Notes: a model not told the origin generated them from the letters alone. Numbered from the stretch's first letter, positions 52,801-55,005 are shown. The stretch: 64,000 nucleotides of DNA from Heterobilharzia americana (GCA_944470555.2 OX104127.1:93086708-93150707), one strand, 5' to 3'. Made by a program: numbers and translations.

Positions 52801-54503
52801 ACCTTCATAGTCTTCAAGTTTCAGGACTAAATATACAGACAAACAGAAGAAGTAGCAATGGGATCGCTAATATCCCCAATCGTAGTAGATATATTTATGA
52901 ATAGTTGGGAAAACACGACTTTACAAACGTTTAGTCCTGCACCCGAGATATAGTGGCGATATGTGGATGACACATTTAATGTATTGAAATTGGAACATTT
53001 CGACGATTTTCTAACCTATATAAACTCAGTAGTAGATGCGATCCAATTCATGAGGAGGTAGAAAATGAACAAGGAGAATTGCTAATGTTGGATTGTAGGA
53101 TAAAACGACTGTGGTTTGGATACTACTGTCTACAGGAAATCGAAACATTTCAACAGGTATCTAGACTTCAAGTCATCCCATCCAATGTCAGTTAAGGCAA
53201 GCTTAGTCAAATGTCTAAGTGATAGAGCTAGAAAACTGACTAGTCAGTGCAAGGACCTAAACAAGGAATTGAAAGACATGAAAGAAGCACTAATAGTTAA
53301 TAATTATTCTGTGCAGTTTATTAAGAAATTCTTACGGACACATAAGAAACCAAAAAATAACAGTAACATGAGTAAGAATAATAACGACAACACAAGTAGA
53401 AAGGAGTTGACAGCCTCCATTGTTTAACCCTATGAAAAAGGTACATGGTAAACTTTACCTAGAATCCTTAATAAAACTGGAATTAGGGTGGGATTCCAAC
53501 CTACAAGTTCACTCAAAGAGAAGCTTCGTCGGTTCGCTTAAGGATCCGATAGAACCAATTAAGTAAAATAATGTAATCTACCAAATTCCATGTAATGACT
53601 GTGAGGTCAAGTACATAGGTAAAACTAGCCGGTCGGGGTCAGTTAGAATAACAGAACACGGGAATTTAGCTAAATATAGGCTGACAAACCCGAATAAGAT
53701 CATCAGTCTAGAAAAACACTCGGCTATTGCAATGCGTGAATTAACGCACAATCACACAATGGGGTGGGATAAAGCCACTGTACTTAGGTCGAATATCATT
53801 AGGTGGAGAGAGAGAGAGATTGATTACTGAATCTCTGTTCATTGAATCAACACCCAACACATGTAGTAGTAATGAAATTTGTTTCTAACGTATTCTGTGT
53901 ATTAATGTTAATTTAATCAGTCTACTTTATTTCTTGTGAAATTGTCACTCATCGATCTAAGAAGTCAGCCATGAACCAGTGAATAGCAGGTTTGAATATC
54001 CCTCAACCTACCGAAGTTTGAGCAAGCAGGTAGTATCATTAGCCTTTACACAATAGGTATGATTCACTTCATACTCTATATCATTCTACGTAATTTCATT
54101 TCTGATGTATCGCTTTCATGTATACAGATTTCCTTATACATTTTCAATTTTTAGATCTACTACATCACCTAAACACACAAATCAATTAGTACCGGAACCA
54201 GCCAGTACTAGAGATCCTAAAAGTGCGAACACTTCTCAAAGCACACGTACCAACCCATTTCAACTGGAACCATCTGTATCTACCGGTTATTCCTCATGTG
54301 TTGATCCAGTTGAATCTAGTCTATCAGTAAATAAATCACTAAATCCATTCGATGAACCTTGTATTGATGATAATGAAAATGTCACATCTAATAATAAACC
54401 TATACGCTATGAATCCGTTGATACCGGCTTCGATGAATCATTAGTTCATCAACAACAAACTCAGCCTAAGTCTCAATCGCTTAATCCTTTCGATTGGGAT
54501 TAA
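1980..54503 (+). CDS. VPS11: VPS11, C-terminal part, 17 exons (gene is 5'-partial)
   Basis: VPS11 is a core subunit of the HOPS and CORVET tethers that drive endosome and lysosome fusion. Exons: 1980-2059, 6100-6174, 9511-9589, 13076-13222, 14467-14655, 19281-19374, 25166-25254, 25777-25932, 29569-29657, 29749-29823, 32971-33059, 33960-34054, 34312-34433, 40310-40405, 44756-44815, 49207-49584, 54155-54503. All have AG/GT borders and matching phases. They sum to 2262 nt, 753 residues counted from the first in-window codon. Order and sequence follow animal VPS11 from the TQTKLDML segment through the solenoid, a coiled coil (about 420-459) and the RING (469-507). The 246-residue tail after the RING is about twice the human length as I recall it. 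The beta-propeller half lies upstream of the window. Introns are filled with retroelements; no exon is disrupted. Confidence 0.93.
2060..3015. other. VPS11 intron, no gene recognised
   Basis: Contains a short ATT/TTA trinucleotide run at about 2091-2118. No coding or element homology was recognised. Confidence 0.4.
3020..3345 (+). mobile_element. SR3/Perere-like LINE, 3' fragment
   Basis: It resembles the C-terminal end of the LINE copy at 43180-44560: the block that starts near DEVV...RLR..GH.LRMP, then the Trp-rich segment, then the stretch before CIH. Here it reads STDEVVSIYRLRCLRHMLHM with stops following. 5'-truncated and decayed. Confidence 0.65.
3437..3870 (+). repeat. pair of diverged direct repeats, about 90 bp each
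   Basis: Segments 3437-3530 and 3782-3870 share tttttc...agg, a degenerate middle, then tatttttgcaa.cac.t.atttgat and a shared tail ending in tatgc. The origin is unknown. The rest of 3346-4825 shows nothing recognisable. Confidence 0.45.
4830..5345 (-). mobile_element. SR3/Perere-like LINE fragment, antisense
   Basis: The reverse complement contains the segment seen in the other LINE copies from the thumb region onward: a Tyr-x-Cys-Glu-Thr block, then a His-Arg-Cys-x-Arg block. On the plus strand this appears as inverted versions of cagttatatagtagaactc and neighbouring blocks. No intact frame. Confidence 0.55.
5880..6055 (+). repeat. SM-alpha-like hammerhead SINE (type a)
   Basis: A tRNA-like box B (aggttcgaatc, about 5920) is followed at 5967-6012 by a degenerate hammerhead: stem I atccag / ttggat, core CTGGCGA (consensus CTGANGA) and GAAA kept. 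The element ends close to VPS11 exon 2. The core change suggests loss of activity. Confidence 0.65.
6100..6174 (+). CDS. VPS11: VPS11 exon 2
   Basis: Acceptor ctctatag, donor gtaagt. It completes GAG from exon 1 and reads IAKSQHFDDSELAHIFWRY, a close match to the IAxxLAKSQHxD segment of the solenoid. It ends two bases into a codon. A hammerhead SINE ends only about 50 bases upstream. Confidence 0.92.
6760..6930 (-). repeat. tRNA-like SINE with inverted flanks (type d)
   Basis: A box B on the minus strand (ggttcgaatcc) lies between two flanks that are inverted copies of each other: gtgaattgaaaa on the left and ttttcatttcctcttcaatc on the right. The middle also holds a small palindrome, gcgactact / ggtagtcgc, so this copy may be a head-to-head hybrid. 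Confidence 0.5.
7050..7245 (+). repeat. hammerhead-type SINE (type b), degenerate
   Basis: Box-B-like gagtttgacccc (about 7112) is followed by a hammerhead-like segment (about 7140-7192): core CCGAGGA, stem II GTCC with a damaged partner, GAAA, stem III acag/ctgt and cleavage triplet GTC. The tail resembles the other type b copies. Confidence 0.6.
7765..9350 (-). mobile_element. RTE/SR2-like LINE, 5'-truncated, antisense (copy 1)
   Basis: The 3' end on the left begins with an ATT-rich tail and the block cccttgggtccctagtgaaa, the inverse of the RTE 3' end at 32590-32760. Minus-strand frames give the C-terminal piece with ITWIARIIKI and a decayed RT block ending LNFIHFEKAYDSFQRQVI, matching FIDFEKAFDSVDRQVI at 63510. 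It is nearly identical to 26881-28537. A GCGTA/GCGTG minisatellite (about 9108-9152) is expanded here. Confidence 0.8.
9108..9152. repeat. GCGTA/GCGTG pentamer run inside RTE copy 1
   Basis: About nine units of agcgt/ggcgt. Copy 2 has only about three units at the matching place (about 28262-28280), so the run changed after the two copies separated. Confidence 0.75.
9511..9589 (+). CDS. VPS11: VPS11 exon 3
   Basis: Acceptor atatatag, donor gtgagt. It reads KDYDAAIREYIKTIGQLEAS, which matches the conserved YIKTIGKLEPSYVI segment of VPS11, a clathrin-heavy-chain-like repeat. It ends on a codon boundary. Confidence 0.93.
9870..10075 (-). repeat. type c hammerhead SINE, antisense, degenerate
   Basis: The reverse complement carries GCTTTG, CTGATAA, then a stem-loop, then GAAACCTAGGTT, the same order as the plus-strand type c element at 15055-15245. 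Core residues are damaged. The tail toward 9900 resembles 35420-35530. Confidence 0.5.
10085..10990 (+). mobile_element. Gypsy-type LTR retrotransposon remnant (integrase)
   Basis: Frames joined across frameshifts give the integrase zinc-binding end (NEFHNDHPVLTRMKS, later IENMCQNC) and a core with GKMYLVIVDAHSK (first Asp), MVTDNGREFTS (second Asp) and SNGQVGQFVDTF. The usual catalytic Glu (QAERF) reads Gly-Gln here. A C-terminal piece ending near INQLRLRC follows. No LTRs were recognised. Confidence 0.75.
11392..11491. repeat. TA microsatellite
   Basis: A nearly pure TA run with two short interruptions, in the VPS11 intron between exons 3 and 4. Confidence 0.95.
11520..11720 (+). repeat. 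tRNA-derived hammerhead SINE (type c)
   Basis: The tRNA-like head has an A box around aatagcttaacgataac and a B box gagttcaaatctc, closed by cccg / aggac. It is followed by a hammerhead-like segment at 11634-11675: stem I GCCTTG, core CTGAGTA, stem II GTGC...GTAT and GAAA. The core is mutated and the 3' part has diverged. Confidence 0.65.
11721..12600. other. VPS11 intron, no gene recognised
   Basis: Nothing clear. Around 12060-12120 there are traces (cccatactatactgg, gaaacaattgt) that could be a very decayed type b SINE. Confidence 0.3.
12605..12679. repeat. TA microsatellite
   Basis: Uninterrupted TA run of about 75 bases in the VPS11 intron between exons 3 and 4. Confidence 0.95.
13076..13222 (+). 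CDS. VPS11: VPS11 exon 4
   Basis: Acceptor atcag, donor gtaagt; 49 whole codons. It reads FLEGSHIIQLTSYLEALSDQ and then LLLLNCYCRLQDEDKIDQF. Human VPS11 has FLDAQRIHNLTAYLQTL and LLLNCYTKLKD at the same place. Solenoid. Confidence 0.93.
13340..13510 (-). repeat. tRNA-like SINE with inverted flanks (type d)
   Basis: Minus strand: A box agttcagttggtagaac, B box ggtttgaatccc. The flanks are inverted copies: gaggtgaaatgaaaattt on the left and atttttatttcacttca on the right. The tail (toward 13346) contains tagactagtcttgatact, also seen inverted in the copy at 6760. Confidence 0.65.
13525..13650 (+). repeat. tRNA-like SINE (type d), plus orientation
   Basis: A box gctcagttggtagagcat, B box ctggtttgaatccga, then the shared tail aattttcatttcatcttc. 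It lies next to an antisense copy (13340-13510), so the two form an inverted pair with a 14-base gap. Confidence 0.65.
14467..14655 (+). CDS. VPS11: VPS11 exon 5
   Basis: Acceptor ttttttcag, donor gtaact (weaker than its neighbours); 63 whole codons. It encodes LDVTSALHVLKQSKYISAAV and ends KLDFDE, paralleling human FDVETAIKVLRQAGYYSHAL and KLPFEQ. Solenoid. Confidence 0.92.
15045..15245 (+). repeat. tRNA-derived hammerhead SINE (type c), best copy
   Basis: The head looks like a tRNA: gtcccg pairs with cgggac, A box tagctcagtagtaaag, B box gattcgaacctc. The hammerhead lies at 15155-15199. The 3' part includes cctgcagatggcctcc. A DNA source from a true tRNA gene is inferred from the boxes and the paired ends. 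Confidence 0.75.
15155..15199 (+). ncRNA. hammerhead ribozyme, type c SINE
   Basis: Order seen: GCGTTG, CTGACGA, stem II GTGC-caacaa-GTAC, GAAA, stem III ACCT/AGGT (self-complementary, no loop), cleavage C at 15193, then CAAGGC. Stem I pairs five of six; the first copy's GCCTTG would pair fully with CAAGGC. All hammerhead core positions are kept. Activity is not shown. Confidence 0.7.
15970..18160 (+). mobile_element. CR1/Jockey-clade LINE, decayed but long
   Basis: A short upstream part with LPNKVDRLRSLLS precedes an endonuclease frame (16264-16962) with VIMLQETWF and CGDFNSC, the usual Glu and Asp-Phe-Asn positions of an apurinic-type nuclease. The RT follows in pieces: CAFLDYSSAFDSVPRPLL (about 17368), VPQGAVLPPFLFSFFLHD (17545) and the catalytic HADDLMVSN (17638). 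The region between the two domains has a large deletion. Confidence 0.8.
18960..19190 (+). repeat. SM-alpha-like hammerhead SINE (type a) with tail
   Basis: The hammerhead core at 18978-19007 is intact: CTGATGA, stem II GTCC-catata-GGAC, GAAA. The 3' cleavage region and stem I have diverged. A tail (19080-19190: aacagaggtcgagcaattc, gagaattacaagtat) is shared with 30550-30660 and 31880-31975. Confidence 0.7.
19281..19374 (+). CDS. VPS11: VPS11 exon 6
   Basis: Acceptor aattatag, donor gtataa. It encodes EYGHQLITHCPSETIKLLDK, matching the RYGKILMHHIPEQTTQLL segment. It ends one base into a codon. The downstream intron (about 5.8 kb) holds several LINE and SINE pieces. Confidence 0.9.
20100..21060 (+). 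mobile_element. SR3/Perere-like LINE, 3' third
   Basis: Reads VECVDHFTSLGSCITLKRLV, TDEISASIQKT and FANLRHLRR, then decayed copies of the block after Cys-Glu-Thr, then the 3' noncoding tail with gtggcaatttgagccgat. It resembles 39040-40075 and 41060-42135. 5'-truncated; stops present. Confidence 0.75.
21880..22205 (+). mobile_element. SR3/Perere-like LINE, 3'-end fragment
   Basis: Only the last coding bases and the 3' tail remain. The shared blocks are aactcctggtgatatggctg-like text near 21985 and gtggcaacttgaacgg near 22141. Confidence 0.6.
22210..23000. mobile_element. two SR3/Perere-like LINE pieces in opposite orientation
   Basis: 22210-22440 matches the LINE on the minus strand (inverse of the Cys-Glu-Thr region). 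22450-23000 matches it on the plus strand (HFTFLGIRIRSN, VADEISIRAKK, then the distal blocks). The junction lies near 22440-22500. Confidence 0.55.
23130..24190 (-). mobile_element. SR3/Perere-like LINE, connecting region plus RT, antisense
   Basis: The left end is the inverted 3' tail (agaacctcgcacacaag). After a jump the reverse complement covers the RT segment beginning near LKAAFDSVDR and extends to the connecting region with QWWVMKAKEMKKAS (about 23920-23960). The right part matches 36320-37180 block by block. Confidence 0.65.
24475..24640 (-). repeat. hammerhead-type SINE (type b), antisense
   Basis: Minus strand: A box tggttaacatg, B box gagttcgatcccta, then the hammerhead region (about 24501-24556) with stem I TACTG/CAGTG, core CTGAGGG (one change), stem II GTCC/GGAC and GAAA; stem III is damaged. 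Confidence 0.65.
24815..24985 (+). repeat. hammerhead-type SINE (type b), degenerate
   Basis: B-box-like gagttcgacccg (about 24839) precedes a hammerhead-like segment (24868-24912): ACTG, CTGAGAA, stem-loop GTCG...GGAC, CGAA where GAAA is expected, stem III acag/ctgt, then CCAGTGC. Two core changes; probably inactive. Confidence 0.6.
25166..25254 (+). CDS. VPS11: VPS11 exon 7
   Basis: Acceptor ttgttag, donor gtgagt. It completes GAC and reads VQHFLKVFVNNPKGLMKFLD, matching the family segment EFIPIFANNPRELKAFLE. The linker that joins exon 6 to this motif is shorter than in human. Confidence 0.9.
25777..25932 (+). CDS. VPS11: VPS11 exon 8
   Basis: Acceptor atattctag, donor gttagt (non-optimal); 52 whole codons. 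It contains VVDTFLELILYEANRL, matching IYDTLLELRL of the family, and ends MELLLNNE. Solenoid. Confidence 0.9.
25933..26868. other. VPS11 intron, nothing recognised
   Basis: AT-rich, without a convincing ORF or element. It ends at the target site of the RTE insertion that follows. Confidence 0.4.
26881..28537 (-). mobile_element. RTE/SR2-like LINE, 5'-truncated, antisense (copy 2, with TSD)
   Basis: Nearly identical to copy 1 (7765-9350) over about 1.5 kb, and flanked by a perfect 12-bp repeat tacgtcatataa at 26869-26880 and 28538-28549. The 3' end is at the left with a short ATT-rich tail; the 5' truncation point is at the right within the RT (blocks ending LARNHPLV and FIHFEKAYDSFQRQV). A small TAGTG repeat (about 27412-27450) is expanded relative to copy 1. 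Confidence 0.88.
28550..29568. other. VPS11 intron, nothing recognised
   Basis: No exon, RNA or repeat family was recognised before exon 9. Confidence 0.4.
29569..29657 (+). CDS. VPS11: VPS11 exon 9
   Basis: Acceptor ccaatag, donor gtgagt. It was found by requiring continuity between exons 8 and 10. It reads KALVLCHQREFYEGCIYLWE, a strong match to the family's KALVLCQMHDFQDGVLYLYE. The upstream polypyrimidine tract is weak. It ends two bases into a codon, which exon 10 completes as CTA (Leu). Confidence 0.9.
29749..29823 (+). CDS. VPS11: VPS11 exon 10
   Basis: Acceptor tattttag, donor gtatgt, after an intron of only 91 bases, the shortest in the gene. It encodes YDQMLAHYIKRDMNSEILNV followed by CEKYG, matching the family's HYHMQHEQYRQVISVCERHG. 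Confidence 0.93.
29960..30080 (-). repeat. tRNA-like SINE head
   Basis: The minus strand has an A-box-like tgactcactggtctacg and a B box gggttcgaacccc. The ends do not pair as in a working tRNA, so this is read as a SINE head, probably the same type as at 1590-1700. Confidence 0.45.
30315..30431 (-). repeat. SM-alpha-like SINE (type a), antisense piece
   Basis: Minus strand: box-B-like agatttgagtctc and the 3' hammerhead segment acgcgcgtcccggat, near the inverse of tccgggacgcgcgt at about 30332-30345. It abuts a plus-strand copy, giving an inverted pair. Confidence 0.55.
30432..30665 (+). repeat. SM-alpha-like hammerhead SINE (type a) with tail
   Basis: Hammerhead region 30460-30503: ACCCAG, core CTGACGA, a loosened stem II, GAGA where GAAA is expected, then GTGTGTC and CTGGAT. 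The catalytic box change suggests inactivity. The tail 30550-30660 matches 19080-19190. Confidence 0.65.
31778..31807. repeat. TA microsatellite
   Basis: TA run of about 30 bases. Confidence 0.9.
31808..31975. repeat. composite of type a SINE pieces
   Basis: 31808-31845 is an inverted 3' hammerhead end (ggctagcgg then atccaggacgtacgt). 31880-31975 is the plus-strand SINE tail (aacagaggtcgaagaattc, aatggagaatttcaagtaa). Confidence 0.5.
32150..32275 (+). repeat. SM-alpha-like hammerhead SINE (type a), degenerate
   Basis: Hammerhead region 32200-32243: ATTCAG, core CTAATGA (one change), GTCC stem with a damaged partner, GAAA, TTGTC, then ATAGAT and the conserved tccactgctagcca. Confidence 0.6.
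32590..32760 (+). mobile_element. RTE/SR2-like LINE, 3' end with TAA tail
   Basis: The plus strand encodes RRLGRPRVTWRRLCESFW, the last conserved RTE segment, then the 3' end gaacccaagggacaagtaa and a (TAA)n tail at about 32727-32757, as usual for RTE elements. It is the sense version of the left ends of both antisense RTE copies. Confidence 0.8.
32971..33059 (+). CDS. VPS11: VPS11 exon 11
   Basis: Acceptor cttctctag, donor gtgagt. It reads NQMPNLWLTALVYYAHKPEH, matching the family's DPSLWEQALSYFARKEED. It ends one base into a codon. Confidence 0.92.
33270..33455 (+). repeat. hammerhead-type SINE (type b), best copy
   Basis: A weak tRNA-like head (box-B-like gaattctatcc, about 33319) precedes the hammerhead at 33349-33392. 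The 3' part (ggtgtcactccgtgatgaat) is shared by the other type b copies. Confidence 0.7.
33349..33392 (+). ncRNA. hammerhead ribozyme, type b SINE
   Basis: All parts are present: stem I TACTG with CAGTG, core CTGATGA, stem II GTCC-loop-GGAC, GAAA, stem III ACAG/CTGT with no loop, cleavage after GTC (C at 33387). This is the most complete type b hammerhead in the window. Such short stem III forms are known to work better as dimers. Confidence 0.75.
33960..34054 (+). CDS. VPS11: VPS11 exon 12
   Basis: Acceptor cattatag, donor gtaagt. It reads LNLASPLVVLQILSDGD, matching the family's LMPPLLVVQTLAHN, then NIGTIR where human has TLSVIR. Ends on a codon boundary. Confidence 0.92.
34312..34433 (+). 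CDS. VPS11: VPS11 exon 13 (coiled coil)
   Basis: Acceptor atgcttag, donor gtaagt. It encodes EYLLRHLEAGSNQINIMKNE and then a charged segment rich in Arg, Lys and Glu, the short coiled coil before the RING in VPS11. A CT dinucleotide run (34259-34274) lies about 40 bases before the acceptor. Confidence 0.92.
34434..35400. other. VPS11 intron, nothing firm recognised
   Basis: Open frames of 71-96 codons occur on both strands without family resemblance. 34960-35400 has a more even base composition than its surroundings and may be an old element, but no family was recognised. Confidence 0.35.
35480..37180 (-). mobile_element. SR3/Perere-like LINE, antisense, with deletions
   Basis: The reverse complement starts near 37180 with the connecting region (WWVMKAR-like, about 36960), passes an RT stretch with FGLKSAFDSVG-type sequence (about 36320-36350), then jumps to the C-terminal block CEMWLLKVDGMKGL / FDHMCPRNIAHVKW (about 35590-35700). 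About 35500-35570 also contains a type c SINE 3' piece in plus orientation (cgaaacctaggtccagggc). Confidence 0.65.
37799..37864. repeat. TA microsatellite
   Basis: TA/AT run with two short interruptions. The surrounding 37200-38280 shows nothing else recognisable. Confidence 0.9.
38280..38400 (+). repeat. tRNA-like SINE (type d), 3' part
   Basis: Box B gctggttcgaatccagc is followed by the shared tail agattttcatctcaccttc. The A-box half is missing. Confidence 0.55.
38500..38660 (-). repeat. tRNA-like SINE with inverted flanks (type d)
   Basis: Minus strand: A box agctcagtcggtggagcat, B box tggttcgaattcc. The flanks are inverted copies: gatgattgaagatgaaatga on the left, tcatttcacttcaatcatc on the right. 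Confidence 0.7.
39040..40075 (+). mobile_element. SR3/Perere-like LINE, 3' third
   Basis: Contains VMEYVNNFIYLRSCISLNGL, VTNEISSRI, SVLLYGYETWLLKVDEMKRL and DHRCLRSVVRVLW, then the distal Trp-rich region and the 3' tail (gtggcaacttgagtcgat, about 40016). Frameshifted and 5'-truncated. Confidence 0.8.
40310..40405 (+). CDS. VPS11: VPS11 exon 14 (first half of the RING)
   Basis: Acceptor cgtttcag, donor gtaagt. It supplies the first five zinc ligands: Cys469, Cys472, Cys485, His487 and His490. The context SIHFLCDHSYH matches the family's SVHFLCGHSFH. A second GT two bases upstream of the donor would break the frame. Confidence 0.94.
40545..40740 (-). repeat. SM-alpha-like SINE (type a), antisense, two pieces
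   Basis: 40545-40690 on the minus strand holds a tRNA-like head (A box ggcctcatagataacg, B box aggttcgagtatc) and a degenerate hammerhead. 40690-40740 is another antisense 3' end (gctagcaa then tctaggacgcgcgt). Confidence 0.6.
41060..42135 (+). mobile_element. SR3/Perere-like LINE, RT catalytic box to 3' end
   Basis: Keeps an intact RT catalytic box in LKYADDNVLLSEDTDDIQ (about 41183-41236), then VEYNDHFTYLGRRISLNRL, FYGCKTWPLKVEDM and the C-terminal blocks, ending in the 3' tail to about 42135. Stops and frameshifts make it dead. Confidence 0.8.
42136..42755. other. intron sequence, nothing recognised
   Basis: A 66-codon frame at 42300-42500 is hydrophobic but has no start context, splice support or family resemblance. 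Confidence 0.35.
42756..43030 (+). mobile_element. PLE C-terminal (GIY-YIG) fragment
   Basis: Reads QFECSSGYTYVG, then TETGHKISVQSF and a last block ending in a decayed LCVQKQFV (VCAETICFYTTF). These are the endonuclease start, the middle His block and the C-terminus of a Penelope-like element. Frameshifted. Confidence 0.55.
43180..44560 (+). mobile_element. SR3/Perere-like LINE, RT domain to 3' end
   Basis: Starts within the RT: AVFLYLKAASDSVDREVL, then SSGVHQGCPLSLFLFNFIID (43367) and the catalytic box YANDIVLLGEDSDKM (43517; Asp-to-Asn in the first Asp). The thumb and C-terminal segments follow (VECVDHFTYLESRI, FDDGCLRG, SNSEVRCRVLERR) and the tail runs to about 44560. It sits in the intron that splits the VPS11 RING. 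Confidence 0.85.
44756..44815 (+). CDS. VPS11: VPS11 exon 15 (second half of the RING)
   Basis: A 60-base exon with acceptor cactcag and donor gtaggt. It supplies the last three zinc ligands: Cys493, Cys504 and Cys507 (CFDNYAYGDQQCPQC). The intron that splits the RING is 4350 bases and contains two LINE copies and a PLE piece. Confidence 0.93.
44816..45470. other. VPS11 intron, nothing recognised
   Basis: A 101-codon frame at 44853-45158 reads as hydrophobic low-information sequence; no family. A short TA run lies at 44889-44903. Confidence 0.35.
45660..46033 (+). other. probable rDNA upstream spacer (5' ETS) piece
   Basis: This stretch directly precedes the first base of an 18S-like segment in the right orientation. 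It is richer in G+C than the surrounding intron, as expected for external transcribed spacer. The assignment rests on position and composition only; its left limit is uncertain and could reach about 45480. Confidence 0.4.
46034..46205 (+). pseudogene. 18S rRNA 5'-end fragment
   Basis: About 170 bases match the start of eukaryotic 18S rRNA from memory: gttgatcctgccagtagtca, gattaagccatg, tctaagtacataccttaata, ggctcattaaatcagctatg and tagtaattctagagctaa. Around eight differences from the universally conserved text (for example gtatgt for gcatgt and ccgtgaa for ccgcgaa) show decay. The match stops abruptly after catgccat. Confidence 0.92.
46540..47480 (+). mobile_element. PLE, palm end to GIY-YIG region
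   Basis: The plus strand reads YIDDISPIINRNELENAY (catalytic box region), SNNKLSFLDVLITR and VCSKPTHQRQ. Next comes KRFALLHMKNISEIITTPLK with FEITVAYKPTKSF, then the endonuclease end (HQTAVKPRD, DFDWENIEIL, KKAREFLEA with frame changes) to about 47480. Its first bases lie a few hundred bases after the 18S fragment. Confidence 0.8.
47481..48600. other. VPS11 intron, mostly unrecognised
   Basis: May include the 3' noncoding end of the preceding PLE to about 47700. Otherwise nothing. Confidence 0.35.
48612..48702. repeat. inverted repeat, 31-bp arms
   Basis: Arms 48612-48642 and 48672-48702 are reverse complements with one mismatch (22 bases uninterrupted at the inner end), separated by 29 bases. 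The right arm runs into the PLE 5' region that follows, so this is probably the inverted end of that element. Confidence 0.85.
48672..49140 (+). mobile_element. PLE N-terminal region
   Basis: In broken frames it reads KFNKLMEEKHA, NLSSRVLISTEVKVL, KGLNFNVAVNYLKP and LQNDNNIVIATTDKGNSTVV, the blocks before the RT domain of Penelope-like proteins. It stops about 60 bases before VPS11 exon 16; the RT proper is missing. Confidence 0.7.
49207..49584 (+). CDS. VPS11: VPS11 exon 16 (post-RING tail)
   Basis: Acceptor cttgtag, donor gtaagt. It begins KKLLAEIHNTLPINKPL, then a Phe-Gln-Leu-Arg segment (LLIFQLRNAISLVKEAND) that parallels the conserved helix after the VPS11 RING, then a long Ser/Asn-rich stretch that looks disordered. 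Reading through the donor meets TAA at 49586, so intron retention would end the protein here. PLE fragments lie on both sides. Confidence 0.88.
49773..50322 (+). mobile_element. PLE C-terminal piece within 122-bp inverted repeats
   Basis: The centre (about 49950-50208) encodes a PLE C-terminus: SSLIAKHIVKTGHRIDLATS and FKPPLYVQQLFVITLNL. The flanks 49773-49894 and 50202-50322 are inverted copies of about 120 bp with only a few differences. The ORF stop falls near the start of the right arm, so the arms appear to be the element's 3' noncoding end in both orientations. Confidence 0.75.
50323..50685. other. intron, nothing recognised
   Basis: No motif or repeat was identified. Confidence 0.35.
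50690..50860 (+). repeat. SM-alpha-like hammerhead SINE (type a)
   Basis: Head: A box ttggcctaatggataacg, B-box-like gggtttggatctt. Hammerhead region 50785-50830: TATCCAG, core TTGACGA (one change), GTCT stem, GAAA, then TTC and AGGAT, then ttccattgctagcc. Confidence 0.7.
51365..51580. repeat. type a SINE pieces, antisense then sense
   Basis: 51365-51415 is an inverted 3' end (gctagcag, gatccaggaagcgc). 51430-51580 is a sense copy with B box gtttgaatcct and hammerhead region 51516-51560 (CATCCAG, CTGATAA, GTCC, GAAA), core changed at one position. Confidence 0.6.
51890..51940. repeat. copy of the 59445 palindrome arm
   Basis: gaattccatat-agatttgtttatttga followed by an AGTGATACA block matches the left arm and spacer of the palindrome at 59445-59522, here as a single arm. 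Confidence 0.6.
52070..52220 (-). mobile_element. PLE 3'-tail piece, antisense
   Basis: The minus strand ends a PLE frame with SEPLFIESTPNTCNRNDAAP, the same C-terminal and 3' segment found in sense at about 53820-53880. Confidence 0.65.
52285..52385 (+). repeat. SM-alpha-like hammerhead SINE (type a), best copy
   Basis: Begins within the head (aacatcacccactggggtgc), carries the hammerhead at 52319-52363 and ends ctgctagccacaa. Only the 3' half of the element is present. Confidence 0.75.
52319..52363 (+). ncRNA. hammerhead ribozyme, type a SINE
   Basis: Stem I ATCCAG/CTGGAT, core CTGACGA, stem II GTCG-caaata-GGAC (one mismatch), GAAA, stem III in ACGCGCGT (self-complementary), cleavage C at 52357. 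This is close to the textbook SM-alpha hammerhead of schistosomes. Confidence 0.8.
52480..53880 (+). mobile_element. PLE, nearly complete RT plus GIY-YIG, degenerate
   Basis: In order: ELKLGLNDLHIEEDEKLVSF then DVASLYTKI (RT start), EEVAMGSLISPIVVDIFM (52838), WRYVDDTFNVLK (catalytic box intact, about 52952), TVYRKSKHFNRYLDF, the connecting segment to about 53430, then the endonuclease (VIYQIPCNDCEVKYIGKTSR, about 53573) and the end LFIESTPNTCSS. Few stops and frameshifts; the best-preserved PLE here. Confidence 0.88.
54155..54503 (+). CDS. VPS11: VPS11 exon 17 (terminal, NPF-rich tail)
   Basis: Acceptor caatttttag; it completes GAA and stays open to TAA at 54501-54503. The sequence is Ser/Thr/Pro-rich with acidic patches and contains three Asn-Pro-Phe motifs, at 54252-54260, 54342-54350 and 54483-54491; the last gives the C-terminus NPFDWD. 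The composition fits a disordered tail. No AATAAA was noticed in the next 370 bases. That this exon belongs to VPS11 rests on phase match and open frame, not on family homology. Confidence 0.78.
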
Positions 54504-54874
54504 TATATTGAGGTATAAATGTTGTATTGTTCACTTTTCTACTATCAACTGTAATATTGAGATGTTTAACAACAAAATTATTTATTTTGTCATTGTGATT
54601 GTTTATAATAATGATACTTGTTAACATGGATTTCTGGAATACATTTGTCCAACTCAACCATTTACCTTTATCATAGTCATCGATAATTGTGATCATTTGT
54701 CATTCTTGTTTTCAATATCTTCAATGTTTGTTTTTTATTTGTTTTAATTTTATTCAGACTCATAATTCAAATTTTATGGTTGTTTGGTTTGTTTTTAATT
54801 TTTTCACTACATTAACCATAAATATGATTTTAGTTATCAAACATTCATTATCATCCTTAAGTAACTGTCCTCAT
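54504..54874 (+). other. VPS11 3' flank / probable 3' UTR
   Basis: AT-rich sequence after the stop. No canonical AATAAA was noticed, so the transcript end is not placed. The stretch ends where a SINE begins. Confidence 0.4.
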
Positions 54875-55005
54875 GTTCCTGGTGGGGTCGCGGGTGCGCA
54901 CTGGTGAAGAGTCTCATACTAGGACGAAACAGTTGGCTGTTCAATGCTCTCAGGTTTCCAATGTTCCTCCAACTGATGACAGTCCATGATGAATTCTAAC
55001 CTAAA
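54875..55005 (+). repeat. hammerhead-type SINE (type b), degenerate
   Basis: Hammerhead region about 54898-54946: CACTG, a core blurred by an insertion (GTGAAGA), stem-loop GTCT...GGAC, GAAA, stem III acag-ttgg-ctgt. Ends with the type b 3' part (gatgaattctaacct). It lies within 500 bases of the VPS11 stop. Confidence 0.65.
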
